NCBI RefSeq assembly: GCF_014270065.1
Contig: NZ_JACNME010000005.1
Location: forward strand, 248,001-312,000
Direction: 5' to 3'
From: Quadrisphaera sp. RL12-1S
GTDB taxonomy: Bacteria; Actinomycetota; Actinomycetes; Actinomycetales; Quadrisphaeraceae
Length of the DNA: 64,000 nucleotides
The notes under the pieces are model-generated. The model was not told where the DNA came from. It did not search any database and worked only from the letters and a program-made list of their open reading frames with translations. Positions within the stretch are counted from its first letter, which is position 1, and each line of letters begins with the position of its first letter. The translations under genes were made by a program, and so were the position numbers. This document shows, in pieces, positions 8,824 to 17,712 of this stretch.

Positions 8824-8904
8824 CGTCCAGCGGCCACCGGTACCGTCCGCCGCAGCTCGGGCGGTCTCGCTCGGGCGGGACCCGACGGACGTCCGAGGTG
8901 ACCC

Positions 8905-9639
8905 GTGGTGGCGAGCAGCCCGCTCACCGATCTCGACTTCGCCCTGCGGCTGCTGACGGCAGTCGGCTGCGGCGTGCTCATCGGCTTGGAGCGCCAGTGG
9001 CGCTCGCGGACCGCGGGCCTGCGGACCAACGCGCTGGTGGCCACCGGCGCCTGCGCCTTCGTGCTGTTCGGCCAGCTCGTGTCGCAGACCCAGGCGCCGC
9101 TGCAGATCGCCGCGTACGTGGTCTCGGGGGTGGGGTTCCTCGGCGGCGGGGTCATCCTGCGCCAGGGCTCGTCGGTGCAGGGGCTCAACACGGCGGCGAC
9201 GCTGTGGTGCTCCGCGGCGATCGGCTGCCTGGCGGCCGCCGGTCACGCCGCGGCCGCGCTGGCGGTGACCGGCGTGGTCATCGGAGTGCACCTGCTGCTG
9301 CGGCCGCTGGGCCGGCTCGTAGACCGCACACCCACCAGCGGCGGTGACGAGCAGCGCGCCTACCAGGTCACCGTCGAGGTGCGGCGCAAGCACGAGGGGC
9401 ACCTCCGGGCGCAGGTGCTGCAGTCGCTCAGCGGGACCGACGCCCGCCTCCAAGGCCTGACCAGCACCACCAGCGAGGACGACGCGTCCGCGACGCTCGC
9501 CCTCCTGCTGGTGGTGGACGGCAGCGACACCTCACAGCTGAACCAGCTGGTGGAGCGCCTCTCGCTCGAGCAGGGCGTGAGGTCGGTGGCCTGGCAGGAG
9601 CACCGGGCCCTCGAAGCGGCAGGGGACGACGCCGGCTGA
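8905..9639 (+). CDS. MgtC/SapB-family membrane protein
   Basis: A 244-residue protein with four to five N-terminal membrane segments (residues about 10-135) and a soluble ACT-like C-terminal domain, the usual MgtC/SapB layout. Family motifs include GCGVLIGLERQWRSRTAGLRT, given here as two parts at about 17-37, and GVGFLGGGVILRQG at about 75-88. MgtC proteins are linked to survival at low magnesium and, in some bacteria, to modulation of ATP synthase. Which applies here is unknown. The GTG start has GAGGTG upstream. It is tail-to-tail with the esterase gene that follows. Confidence 0.88.
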   Translation: MVASSPLTDLDFALRLLTAVGCGVLIGLERQWRSRTAGLRTNALVATGACAFVLFGQLVSQTQAPLQIAAYVVSGVGFLGGGVILRQGSSVQGLNTAATLWCSAAIGCLAAAGHAAAALAVTGVVIGVHLLLRPLGRLVDRTPTSGGDEQRAYQVTVEVRRKHEGHLRAQVLQSLSGTDARLQGLTSTTSEDDASATLALLLVVDGSDTSQLNQLVERLSLEQGVRSVAWQEHRALEAAGDDAG

Positions 9640-9650
9640 GCCAGGACCCC

Positions 9651-10577
9651 TCAGCCCGCGTGCGGCCGGGCCTCGGCGCGTCCCGTCACCACCTCGCTGA
9701 TGCGGGCCGCGGCCTGGGACCCCTCCGGCGTCCGCGGGTGCACCGCCCAACCGTGGACGAGGCCCGGGCGCAGGTCGAGGTGCAGCGCGACCCCCTGCTC
9801 CCGCGCCCGTCCCGCCAGTCGGAGGCTGTCGTGGTGCAGCAGGTCCCTGGTACTGCTGAACACGGTCATCGGGGGCAGGCCCCGCAGGTGCCCGTGCAGC
9901 GGGCTCACCAGCGGGTCGTGGACCGAGCGCCCGCCGGCCCACAGCCGCCCGCACTCGCGCAGCTGGTCGGCGTGGAGCAGCGGGTCACGCCGACGCGCGC
10001 CTCCGCCGGGGACGGACGCGTCCAGCCACGGTGACACCAGCACGAGGTGGTCCGGCAGGGCGCGCCCGGCAGACGCCAGCACCTGGAGGGCGGCCAGCGC
10101 CACGGCGCCGCCGGAGGACTCCCCGAGCACGGTCACGCGCGAGCGGGGGTTGTCGGCCAGCACGCGCCGGAGGAACGCCGCCGCGGCCGGCACCACCACC
10201 TCGGCGGTCGCCCGCGGCGCGGTGGGGCAGAAGGGGACCGAGACGCGCGCCCGAGCGGTGCGCGCCAGGTGGGCGCACCAGCGCAGCTGGGCGGCGGTGA
10301 CGCCGCGCACGTGCCCGCCGCCGTGGACGACGACGAGCACGGGGGCGTCAGGTGCCGCGCCGCGGGGCTCGAGGGTCAGCACCGCGGAGCCGCGGTGCTC
10401 GGAGCGGAGCAGGTCGAGCCCGCTGAGGTGGCGTCCCGCGAGCTGGGCCTCGGGGCGGCGGGCCTCGTGGGCCAGCAGCTCGGGCAGCCGCAGCAGCGAG
10501 GCGCGTCGCCGGTCTCCGCGCAGGCGCGGGAGGAGGTCCGCGACCAGGCGGTGCTGCCAGCTGACCGAGGCGCCCAC
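9651..10577 (-). CDS. Alpha/beta hydrolase, hormone-sensitive-lipase-type esterase
   Basis: A 308-residue esterase. It has the oxyanion-hole motif HGGG (VVVHGGGHVRG), the nucleophile elbow GESSGG and a late Asp and His (STRDLLHH, LVHGWAVH), which complete the triad. I chose GTG 10577 because GAGGAGGGG lies five bases upstream. A longer frame from GTG 10658 starts inside a perfect inverted repeat and lacks such a site. It is divergent from the LacI-type regulator, which may control it through the repeat at 10642-10662. The natural ester substrate is unknown. Confidence 0.85.
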   Translation of the reverse strand: MGASVSWQHRLVADLLPRLRGDRRRASLLRLPELLAHEARRPEAQLAGRHLSGLDLLRSEHRGSAVLTLEPRGAAPDAPVLVVVHGGGHVRGVTAAQLRWCAHLARTARARVSVPFCPTAPRATAEVVVPAAAAFLRRVLADNPRSRVTVLGESSGGAVALAALQVLASAGRALPDHLVLVSPWLDASVPGGGARRRDPLLHADQLRECGRLWAGGRSVHDPLVSPLHGHLRGLPPMTVFSSTRDLLHHDSLRLAGRAREQGVALHLDLRPGLVHGWAVHPRTPEGSQAAARISEVVTGRAEARPHAG

Positions 10578-10641
10578 AGACCCCTCCTCGACCCCGCCGA
10601 GCTGGGGGACTCGAGCGCGGTACCGCCGCCGGCTTCGATCG

Positions 10642-10662
10642 CCACGTGTCAGTAACACGTGG
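10642..10662. promoter_or_regulatory. Perfect 8-bp inverted repeat with 5-nt spacer, probable operator
   Basis: CCACGTGT, spacer CAGTA, ACACGTGG. The 21-bp element lies in the 204-bp gap between the esterase start (10577) and the LacI-type regulator (10782). Arm length and spacing fit a dimeric repressor site. The regulator gene next to it is the first candidate ligand, but LacI sites are usually more compact and TetR-type binding would also fit. Confidence 0.5.
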
Positions 10663-10781
10663 TGAGCGGAGGAATCTAGAGGCGTGGTGCTGGTGCGTCA
10701 ACCCTCAGCGGGCCGCCTAGGCTGCCGGTCGAGGAGCCGGGCGGGTGCGGTTCCGAGGCGGTCGCCACGGAGGGGGGAGCG

Positions 10782-11762
10782 GTGAGCAGCACGTCGCCGG
10801 TCGCCCGAGGCCGCCCCACCGCGCTCGACGTGGCGCAGCGCGCGGGCGTGTCGCGGACCACGGTCAGCTTCGTGCTCAACGGGCGCGCTGCGGAGCGCGG
10901 CATCACCGCGGCCACCGCGGAGCGCGTCACCGCCGCCGCGGCCGACCTCGGCTACGTCCCCGACCGCGCGGCCCGGTCCCTGCGCTCCGGTCTCAGCGAC
11001 CTCGTCGTCTTCGCCGCCCCCGGGCCCCAGCCGCTGTCGACGCTGGCGCTGCACGTGATCACCGAGCTCACCGACCTCCTCGTCCGCGAGGGCCTGCACC
11101 TCGTCATCCGCCGGGTCGCCGCCGGTCGCCCCCTCCACGAGGTCTGGCGGCAGCTGTCGCCAGCGGCCGTGGTGGGCTTCGAGCTCGGCGCACCCGACCT
11201 CGAGGACCTCCGGTCGGCCGGCGTCCCCGCGGTGAGCTTCGCCATGGCCGCCTTCGACGCCGCCCTCGGCACGGCCCAGGCCCGCCACCTCCTGTCGGCG
11301 GGGCACACCGTCCTCGGGTACGTGGCGCCCCAGGAGCACCAGTTCCGGGTCTACGGCGACCGCCGCCTCGGTGCCGTGCGCCGCACCTGCGCCGAGGCAG
11401 GGGTCGCGGAGCCGGTGGTGGTGAGCTGCGCCCTCGACGTGGCGAGCGCCACCGGCGTCGTCCGCGCGCTCGTCGAGCACGGAGGCGTCACGGCGGTGTG
11501 CGCCTACAACGACGAGCACGCGTTCGCCGTCCTCGCGGCGATGGCCGAGCTGGGGCTGCGCGCCCCCGCGGACCTCGCCGTCATCGGCGCCGACAACGAC
11601 CCGCTCTCCGCCCTCGCCGTCCCCGCGCTGACCACGGTGGACCCGGGCACGGTCGCCACCGCCGAGCACCTGCTGCAGCAGGTGCTGGCGGCCCTCGGGA
11701 CCCCGACGGCCCACCCCCTCGCCGTCCGCGCCCCGCAGGTGCGCGTCCGCCGCACCGCCTGA
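10782..11762 (+). CDS. LacI-family transcriptional regulator
   Basis: A 326-residue repressor with an N-terminal LacI helix-turn-helix (PTALDVAQRAGVSRTTVSF at about 12-30, hinge region to about 65) and a periplasmic-binding-protein-like effector domain ending in the family region GLRAPADLAVIGADNDPL. The GTG start is preceded by GGAGGGGGG. A possible -10 (TAGGCT) lies at 10718-10723. It is divergent from the esterase gene, with a palindromic site between. The effector is probably a sugar or related small molecule, as in the family; none is indicated. Confidence 0.9.
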   Translation: MSSTSPVARGRPTALDVAQRAGVSRTTVSFVLNGRAAERGITAATAERVTAAAADLGYVPDRAARSLRSGLSDLVVFAAPGPQPLSTLALHVITELTDLLVREGLHLVIRRVAAGRPLHEVWRQLSPAAVVGFELGAPDLEDLRSAGVPAVSFAMAAFDAALGTAQARHLLSAGHTVLGYVAPQEHQFRVYGDRRLGAVRRTCAEAGVAEPVVVSCALDVASATGVVRALVEHGGVTAVCAYNDEHAFAVLAAMAELGLRAPADLAVIGADNDPLSALAVPALTTVDPGTVATAEHLLQQVLAALGTPTAHPLAVRAPQVRVRRTA

Positions 11763-11770
11763 CGCCCCCT

Positions 11771-11803
11771 CGCCGCAGCGGCGGGCACTCCCCCGCTGCG
11801 GCG
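11771..11803 (+). terminator. GC-rich hairpin after the LacI-type gene
   Basis: CGCCGCAGCGG and CCGCTGCGGCG form a perfect 11-bp stem around an 11-nt loop, starting 9 nt after the LacI stop codon. No U tract follows, which is common for hairpins in high-GC actinobacteria. It lies just before the next gene, so it may only reduce read-through. Confidence 0.45.
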
Positions 11804-11830
11804 GGCCCCGAGGCGTGCGAGCCTCGGCGG

Positions 11831-12685
11831 GTGGAGGGCTACCACCGCGACGGGCTGGGCTTCGACGCCACCGACGTGGGCCCCGACGTGGGCCCCGACG
11901 TCCCCGGAGCGCCGGTGGCGCTGTGCCTGCACGGGTTCCCGCAGGACCGCTCCGCCTTCGACGGCGTCACCCACCGCCTGGCCGGCAGCGGCGTGCGCGT
12001 GCTGGCCCCCGACCAGCGCGGCTGCTCACCCCGCGCGCGGCCTCGCGGCCGGCGGGCCTACGCCCTCCCCGAGCTGGTCGCCGACGCCGTCGCCCTGCTC
12101 GACGCCGCGGGCGTGGAGCGCGCCCACGTGGTGGGCCACGACTGGGGCGGCGTCGTGGCGTGGGCGCTGGCCGCGTGGCACCCGGACCGCGTGGCGTCCC
12201 TGACGGCGCTGTCCCAAGCGCACCCCGCGGCGATGGGCTCCGCCGTCGTGAGGTCCTCCCAGGGCCTGCGCTCCTGGTACGTGGCCGCCTTCCAGGTGCC
12301 GGTCCTGCCGGAGCTGGTGCTCCTGCGCGGCGGCGTGCTCGAGCGGCTGCTGGTGCGCTCGGGCCTGCCCCGGGAGCACGCCCGCCGGTACGCGCGGCGC
12401 GCCGCCGAGCCCGGCAGGCTGACCGGGGGGATCGCCTGGTATAGGGCCCTGCCGCTGGGACGGCGTCCCGTCGGCAGGGTCGCCGCCCCGGTCACCTACC
12501 TGCACGGCCGGCACGACCCCTTCTACGCAGCGGCCTCCGTGCTCGGCACCGCGGCCCTCGTGGACGGCCCCTTCGAGCGGCGCACGCTCGACACCGGCCA
12601 CTGGGTGCCCGAGCTGGAGCCGGAGGCCGTGGTGGCCGCGGTGCTGGAGCACGTCCGCGCGGACGGGTCCACGATGACCCCATGA
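11831..12685 (+). CDS. Alpha/beta hydrolase, epoxide-hydrolase/haloalkane-dehalogenase-like
   Basis: A 284-residue alpha/beta hydrolase. The oxyanion motif is HGFPQ. The nucleophile elbow is GHDWGG, with Asp as nucleophile as in epoxide hydrolases and haloalkane dehalogenases rather than Ser esterases. The late acid and His appear in GRHDPFY and TGHWVPE. The GTG 11831 start gives the usual short N-terminus (VEGYHRDGLGFDATD), and two copies of DVGP (VGPDVGPDV) follow. The stop overlaps the ATG of the next gene (ATGA), so the two are likely co-translated. The substrate is not predictable. Confidence 0.8.
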   Translation: MEGYHRDGLGFDATDVGPDVGPDVPGAPVALCLHGFPQDRSAFDGVTHRLAGSGVRVLAPDQRGCSPRARPRGRRAYALPELVADAVALLDAAGVERAHVVGHDWGGVVAWALAAWHPDRVASLTALSQAHPAAMGSAVVRSSQGLRSWYVAAFQVPVLPELVLLRGGVLERLLVRSGLPREHARRYARRAAEPGRLTGGIAWYRALPLGRRPVGRVAAPVTYLHGRHDPFYAAASVLGTAALVDGPFERRTLDTGHWVPELEPEAVVAAVLEHVRADGSTMTP

Positions 12686-13155
12686 GCGACCTCCCCGTCT
12701 TCACCGCCGCCGACGTCGCGGCCCAGCCCGCGCTCGACCTCGACGCGTTCACCCAGGACGACGCCGTGGACCTCGGCGTGCTGGCCCTGGAGGTGGTCCG
12801 CGAGCGCGGCGCCAACCTCGCCGTCCGGGTGGAGCTGCACGGCCAGACGGTGTTCCTGGCCAAGACGGGCACCACCGACTCCGGCAACGAGCACTGGCTG
12901 GCGGGCAAGTCGCGCGTGGTGCACCGGTTCGGGGAGCCGTCCCTGCTGGTGCGGCGGCGCCACGAGGAGGCCGGCACCCCCTTCGACCAGCGCGACGACG
13001 TCGACCACGACCAGCTCAAGGCGCACGGCGGCTCCGTGCCCCTGCGCGTGGCGGGCCAGGTGGTCGGCACGCTCACCACGTCCGGTGAACCGGACGTGGT
13101 GGACCACGCGGTGTCGTCGGAGGCGGTGCGGCGGTTCCTGGCGCGCCGGGCGTGA
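12682..13155 (+). CDS. UPF0303/HbpS-like haem-degrading-domain protein
   Basis: A 157-residue protein of the UPF0303 group, related to the HbpS/GlcG fold often labelled 'haem-degrading domain'. Typical family stretches are ALDLDAFTQDDAVDLG, GNEHWLAGKSRVVHRFG and PLRVAGQVVGTLTTSG. It has no signal peptide. Its ATG overlaps the stop of the upstream hydrolase by four bases. The biochemical function of UPF0303 members is not settled, so the haem link is a family label, not evidence from this sequence. Confidence 0.8.
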   Translation: MSDLPVFTAADVAAQPALDLDAFTQDDAVDLGVLALEVVRERGANLAVRVELHGQTVFLAKTGTTDSGNEHWLAGKSRVVHRFGEPSLLVRRRHEEAGTPFDQRDDVDHDQLKAHGGSVPLRVAGQVVGTLTTSGEPDVVDHAVSSEAVRRFLARRA

Positions 13156-13166
13156 TCACGGCGCGC

Positions 13167-13172
13167 TAGCGT
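13167..13172 (+). promoter_or_regulatory. Putative -10 box of a leaderless transcript (methyltransferase gene)
   Basis: TAGCGT ends 7 nt before the GTG at 13180, the spacing expected when transcription starts at the start codon itself. No ribosome-binding site is present. No convincing -35 was seen. Confidence 0.45.
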
Positions 13173-13179
13173 CGCGCGG

Positions 13180-13758
13180 GTGACGACCCCCGCCGTCCCC
13201 GCCCTCCCCGCAGCCGTGCTCGAGGCCGAGCGCCGCGCCGTCGAGCGCTCCTTCGCGCAGTCCTGCTGCGCGCCCACCGGGCCGCTGCTGGCGGTGCTCG
13301 CCGCCTCCGTCCGGCCCGGTGGGCGCGTGCTGGAGCTGGGCACGGGGGTCGGGGTGGGGACGGCGTGGATCGCCTCCGGGCTGGTCGGCCGCGAGGACGT
13401 CGAGGTGGTGACCGTGGAGCTCGACGAGGAGCTGGCGGACGCGGTGCGCGCCACCGACCTGCCCGTCACCGTGCTCACCGGTGACGCGGTGGCGCTCCTG
13501 CCCGGGCTGGGCGCGTTCGACCTCGTCTTCGCCGACGCGCTCGGCGGGAAGTGGACGGGCCTGGACCTGACGGTCGCCGCGGTCGCACCGGGTGGGGTGC
13601 TCCTGGTGGACGACATGGACCTCGGCCGGTACCACTCCCCCGAGGACCGCGCCGCGGTGACGGGCGTGCGCGAGACGCTCCTGGGCCACCCGGCGCTCGT
13701 CAGCGCGGAGCTGGCCGTCGGCACGGGTCACATCCTCAGCACCCGCCGCCCCGCCTGA
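13180..13758 (+). CDS. Class I SAM-dependent O-methyltransferase
   Basis: A 192-residue methyltransferase with the SAM-binding motif I VLELGTGVGVGTAWIA (about 47-62), an acidic end of strand 2 (VVTVELDEE) and the post-motif TGDAVALLPGLGAFDLVFADA. The layout resembles the O-methyltransferase group COG4122. Catechol- or phenol-type oxygen acceptors are common there, but the acceptor here is unknown. It is short for the family. It appears to be leaderless (TAGCGT 7 nt before GTG). It lies 24 nt after the UPF0303 gene. Confidence 0.8.
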   Translation: MTTPAVPALPAAVLEAERRAVERSFAQSCCAPTGPLLAVLAASVRPGGRVLELGTGVGVGTAWIASGLVGREDVEVVTVELDEELADAVRATDLPVTVLTGDAVALLPGLGAFDLVFADALGGKWTGLDLTVAAVAPGGVLLVDDMDLGRYHSPEDRAAVTGVRETLLGHPALVSAELAVGTGHILSTRRPA

Positions 13759-13823
13759 CGCCCCGGCCGGGGAGCCCGCGACGCGCGCGGGTCACCGGAG
13801 CGACCCAGGGCCGGAACGCGCGC

Positions 13824-13839
13824 GTAACACTCCCGAGAC
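13824..13839 (+). promoter_or_regulatory. GlnR-like nitrogen-control site upstream of glnN
   Basis: GTAAC, six bases, GAGAC. This fits the actinobacterial GlnR half-box pattern GTNAC-N6-GAAAC with one mismatch and lies 77 nt before the glnN ATG. It is a single box pair; full GlnR sites often have a second pair, which I did not see clearly. Confidence 0.5.
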
Positions 13840-13915
13840 GCGAGGCGCCTACGGTCTCGGTCGCGCTTGACAGCGGCCCCGAGCAGCGGAGTCGCGACCA
13901 CCCCGAGGAGAACGC

Positions 13916-16093
13916 ATGAGCGGCAGCGCCGCCCGTCTGGACGCCATCAACGCCGTGAAGTCCTTCGTGCCGCCGGCGCCGTCGTTCGCCGCGCACGAGG
14001 CGCCCGGTGAGATCTTCGGGCAGAACGTCTTCTCCCGCGACGTCATGCAGGCCCGTCTGCCCAAGGCCGTGTTCCGCTCGGTGATGGCGACCATCGACGG
14101 CGGCGCTCCGCTGGACCCGAGCGTCGCCGACGCCGTCGCGTCCGCCATGAAGGACTGGGCGATGGACCGCGGCGCCACGCACTACGCCCACGTCTTCTAC
14201 CCGCTGACCAACCGCTCGGCCGAGAAGCACGACAGCTTCCTGGAGCCGGACGGCGAGGGCTCGTCCATCGCGGAGTTCGCCGGCAAGACGCTGGTCCAGG
14301 GCGAGCCCGACGCCTCCAGCTTCCCCAACGGCGGCCTGCGCTCGACGTACGAGGCCCGCGGCTACACCGCGTGGGACGTCACGAGCCCGGCCTACATCCT
14401 CGAGAACGCCAACGGCAACACCCTGTGCATCCCGACGGTCTTCGTCTCCTTCACGGGCGAGGCCCTCGACCTCAAGGCGCCGCTGCTGCGCTCCCAGAAG
14501 GCCATGGCCGACCAGGCCAAGCGCGTGCTGGCGCTGTTCGGCCACATCGAGCCCGGCAACGTCGTGAGCTTCGCCGGTCCCGAGCAGGAGTACTTCCTCA
14601 TCGACCGCAGCTTCTCGCTGTCGCGCCCCGACCTGCTGAACTGCGGCCGCACCCTGTTCGGCGCCAAGCCGCCCAAGGGCCAGGAGTTCGACGACCACTA
14701 CTTCGGGTCCATCCCCGACCGCGTGCTGGCGTTCATGCTCGACGCCGAGCGCGAGCTGTTCAAGCTGGGCGTGCCCGCCAAGACCCGCCACAACGAGGTC
14801 GCACCGGGCCAGTTCGAGATCGCCCCGATGTTCGAGCAGGCCAACCTCGCCGCCGACCACCAGCAGCTGCTCATGGTCACCATGCGCAAGGTGGCCCAGC
14901 GCCACGGCATGGAGGTGCTCTTCCACGAGAAGCCCTTCGCCGGCGTCAACGGCTCGGGCAAGCACGTGAACTTCTCCTTCGGCGGCGGGAACGTCGGCAA
15001 CCTCCTGCTGCCGGGCGACACCCCGCACGACAACGCGCAGTTCCTCGTCTTCTGCGCCGCCGTCATCCGCGCGGTCCACCGGCACGGCGGCCTGCTGCGC
15101 GCCTCGGTGGCCTCCTCCACCAACGACCACCGCCTGGGCGCCAACGAGGCCCCGCCGGCCATCATCTCGATCTTCCTGGGCGACCAGCTGGCCGACGTCT
15201 TCGACCAGGTCGCCAAGGGCGGCGCGACGTCGTCCAAGGAGAAGGGCACGCTGACCATCGGCGTCGACACCCTCCCGGTGCTGCCCACCGACCCGGGCGA
15301 CCGCAACCGAACCAGCCCGTTCGCGTTCACCGGCAACCGCTTCGAGTTCCGCGCGCCGGGCTCGCTGCAGTCGATCGCGCCGCCGATGATCACCATCAAC
15401 ACCATCGTGGCCGAGTCGCTGGACTTCGTGGCCGACGAGCTGGAGGCCAAGCTGGCCGCCGGCGAGGAGTTCAACCACGCCGTGCAGAAGGTGCTGGAGC
15501 AGATCGTCTCCGACCACGGCGCGGTCATCTTCAACGGTGACGGCTACTCCGACGAGTGGCAGGTCGAGGCCGCCTCCCGCGGCCTGAAGAACCTCAAGAC
15601 CACCCTGGACGCGCTGCCGGAGCTCGTCACCCCGGAGTCGCTGGCGCTGTTCTCGAGGTACGGGGTGCTCTCCGAGCAGGAGTCGCACAGCCGCTTCGAG
15701 GTGGCCCTGGAGCAGTACGCGCTGTCGGTGGGCGTGGAGGCCAAGCTCTCCCTGGAGATCGGCGGCACGATCATCCTGCCCGCCGCCCTGCGCTACCAGA
15801 CCGAGCTGGCCCAGAACGTCGCCGCGCTCAAGGCCGCCGGGGTGGAGGCCGACACCTCCCTGCTGGAGGCGGTCTCCACGCCGCTCGCGGCGCTGCGCTC
15901 CGCCGTCGCGGAGCTCCGCACGGCGGTGGCGCACCACCCCGACGGCGGTACGGCCGGCCACGCGCTCTACGCCCGCGACACCCTGCTCCCGGCGATGGCG
16001 GCGGTCCGCGCCGCCGCCGACGAGCTGGAGACCGTGGTGGCGGACGACCTCTGGCCGCTGCCCACCTACCAGGAGATGCTCTTCATCCTCTGA
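13916..16093 (+). CDS. glnN: Type III glutamine synthetase (GlnN)
   Basis: A 725-residue glutamine synthetase of the large GSIII class, which makes glutamine from glutamate, ammonia and ATP. Class III features are the N-terminal [20 protein letters not shown] (about 34-53), the catalytic-core [19 protein letters not shown] and the ATP/glutamate region [13 protein letters not shown] (about 343-355), followed by a helical C-terminal extension. The length is normal for GSIII, against about 470 for GSI. The start has GAGGAG upstream. The site at 13824-13839 suggests control by GlnR. The genome probably also has GlnA-type enzymes outside this window. Confidence 0.95.
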   Translation: MSGSAARLDAINAVKSFVPPAPSFAAHEAPGEIFGQNVFSRDVMQARLPKAVFRSVMATIDGGAPLDPSVADAVASAMKDWAMDRGATHYAHVFYPLTNRSAEKHDSFLEPDGEGSSIAEFAGKTLVQGEPDASSFPNGGLRSTYEARGYTAWDVTSPAYILENANGNTLCIPTVFVSFTGEALDLKAPLLRSQKAMADQAKRVLALFGHIEPGNVVSFAGPEQEYFLIDRSFSLSRPDLLNCGRTLFGAKPPKGQEFDDHYFGSIPDRVLAFMLDAERELFKLGVPAKTRHNEVAPGQFEIAPMFEQANLAADHQQLLMVTMRKVAQRHGMEVLFHEKPFAGVNGSGKHVNFSFGGGNVGNLLLPGDTPHDNAQFLVFCAAVIRAVHRHGGLLRASVASSTNDHRLGANEAPPAIISIFLGDQLADVFDQVAKGGATSSKEKGTLTIGVDTLPVLPTDPGDRNRTSPFAFTGNRFEFRAPGSLQSIAPPMITINTIVAESLDFVADELEAKLAAGEEFNHAVQKVLEQIVSDHGAVIFNGDGYSDEWQVEAASRGLKNLKTTLDALPELVTPESLALFSRYGVLSEQESHSRFEVALEQYALSVGVEAKLSLEIGGTIILPAALRYQTELAQNVAALKAAGVEADTSLLEAVSTPLAALRSAVAELRTAVAHHPDGGTAGHALYARDTLLPAMAAVRAAADELETVVADDLWPLPTYQEMLFIL

Positions 16094-16130
16094 CGGGCGG
16101 ACCGGTGCTCACGCCCGCAGGCTGGCGGGT

Positions 16131-17230
16131 GTGAGCACCAGCGCCCCGCCGCCCGTCGCAGCCCCCGTCGAGCTCGCCGAGACCGCCGCGTCCGACCTGT
16201 CCGCCCCGGCCTCGCGGCGGGGCGTGGCGGTGGTCACCGGCGGCTCGGCGGGCCTGGGCCGCGCCGTGGTCCGCGAGCTGGCGGCGAGCGGCTGGGACGT
16301 CGCGGTGCTCGCCCGGGGTCGTGACGGCCTGGCCGGTGCTGTCGCGGACGTGGCCTCATCAGGACGACGAGGGCTCGGCGTCGTCTGCGACGTCGCCCAC
16401 CGCGAGCACGTGGAAGCGGCCGCCACCCGCGTGGAGGCCGAGCTCGGACCCGTCGAGGTGTGGGTCAACAACGCCATGGCCAGCGTCTTCTCCCCCTTCG
16501 CCGACACCGACTCGGACGACTTCGAGCGCGCCACCGCCGTCACCTACTTCGGGCAGGTCCACGGCACCCGGGCGGCGCTGGAGCGCATGCGCCCCCGCGA
16601 CCGCGGCCACGTGGTGCAGATCGGCTCAGCGCTGGCGTTCCGCGGCATCCCCCTGCAGGCCGCGTACTGCGGCGCCAAGCACGCCGTGGTCGGCTTCACC
16701 AGTCCGTCATCACCGAGCTGCGCCACGAGGGCAGCCGCGTGCAGGTCTCGATGGCCCACATGCCCGGCATGAACACCACCCAGTTCGGCTGGGTCCGCAC
16801 CACCGAGCCGCAGCACCCCCAGCCCGTCGCGCCGATCTGGCAGCCGGAGGCGTGCGCGAAGGTGGTGGCCGAGGTCGTCGACCACCCGCGCCGGCGGACC
16901 TGGGTGGGCGAGTCGACCGTGTACACGGTCCTCGGCAGCTGGATCGCCCCCCGGTTCCTCGACAGGTACCTGGCCCGAACAGGGGTGGACGGCCAGCTCA
17001 CCGACCAGCCCCGCTCCACCATGCGCGGCGACTACCTCGACGCGCCCGTGGCCGGGGACGCCGGGGCGCGCGGCGAGTTCGACGCGCAGTCGTGGAGCTG
17101 GAGCCCGCAGGTGTGGCTGCAGCAGCGCCGGCACGCCGTCGACGTGGCCGGCACGGCGGCGCTGGCGCTCGGCGCCGTCACCGCTGCCGCGGCGACCGCC
17201 GCCCGGGTGCGCCGCTGGCTGGGCCGGTGA
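16131..17230 (+). pseudogene. Short-chain dehydrogenase/reductase gene broken by a 1-nt deletion
   Basis: The first frame (16131-about 16700) encodes an SDR with TGGSAGLGRA (NAD(P) loop), NNAMA and the active-site YCGAK (YxxxK). At 16698-16703 ACC is followed by AG and then TCC, so the expected sequence GFT-x-SVITELRHEGSR continues only in another frame, from 16703 to 17230. Restoring one base would give a 366-residue protein with a Rossmann domain and a C-terminal extension ending in one hydrophobic segment (AGTAALALGAVTAAAATAA). The frame switch is either a true mutation or a sequence error. Both halves keep normal codon use, so it is recent or an artefact. Confidence 0.85.
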
Positions 17231-17664
17231 GCACCCACCCCGCCGGGGAGCTGCTGCAGGGAGCCCGGGCCACCTGGGGCGCGGCGCTGCTGGTGGCCCC
17301 CGGCCAGGTGCTGCGCCTGGCGGGCGAGCACCAGCCGGACTCGCGCTCGCTCGCGGTGGTGCGCCTGCTCGGCGCCCGCCACCTCGTGCAGGCGGCCTTC
17401 TCGGGGCGCGCACCAGGACGGGCGACCCTGGCCGACGGCGCCTGGGTCGACGCCGTGCACGCGCTCACCTCGCTGGCCCTCGCGGCCGGCGACCACCCGC
17501 GGGCGCGCCTGGCCCTCCTCGACGCCGTGATCGCCGCGAGCTGGGGTGCCGCCTCGGCGCGGGCCGCCCGGAGGGTCCCGCTCCGCGAGGGGCGGGCCGC
17601 CTCGGCCCGCGAGCGCCTGGCGCGCGCGGTGCACCCGCTCCTGCCCTGGGCGCCCCGGCTCTGA
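17227..17664 (+). CDS. Hypothetical protein, possibly membrane-associated
   Basis: A 145-residue protein I do not recognise. The GTG start overlaps the stop of the SDR gene as GTGA, so it belongs to the same operon. It is Ala/Arg-rich, with moderately hydrophobic stretches (WGAALLVAPGQVLRLA, VHALTSLALAAG, LALLDAVIAASWGAASA) that could be amphipathic or membrane-touching helices. No catalytic motif is visible. The coupling suggests a role with the SDR enzyme. Confidence 0.7.
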   Translation: MSTHPAGELLQGARATWGAALLVAPGQVLRLAGEHQPDSRSLAVVRLLGARHLVQAAFSGRAPGRATLADGAWVDAVHALTSLALAAGDHPRARLALLDAVIAASWGAASARAARRVPLREGRAASARERLARAVHPLLPWAPRL

Positions 17665-17700
17665 CGGGCTCGTGATCCCCGCGGCCACGGCCTGAGCCGC

Positions 17701-17706
17701 TACCGT
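17701..17706 (+). promoter_or_regulatory. Putative -10 box of a leaderless transcript (membrane protein gene)
   Basis: TACCGT ends 6 nt before the GTG at 17713. No Shine-Dalgarno sequence precedes the start. Confidence 0.4.
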
Positions 17707-17712
17707 CGACCG

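Noticed and set aside
10578-10658. Longer esterase starting at GTG 10658
   Set aside because: It begins within a perfect palindrome and has no ribosome-binding site; GTG 10577 has GAGGAGGGG at good spacing.
13861-13900. TTGACA at 13867 as a -35 box for glnN
   Set aside because: No acceptable -10 (TANNNT) at 16-19 nt downstream.
16460-17230. Independent gene starting at 16460 in the second SDR frame
   Set aside because: The part before 16703 has no similarity to proteins; only the part after it continues the SDR, so a frameshift explains it better.
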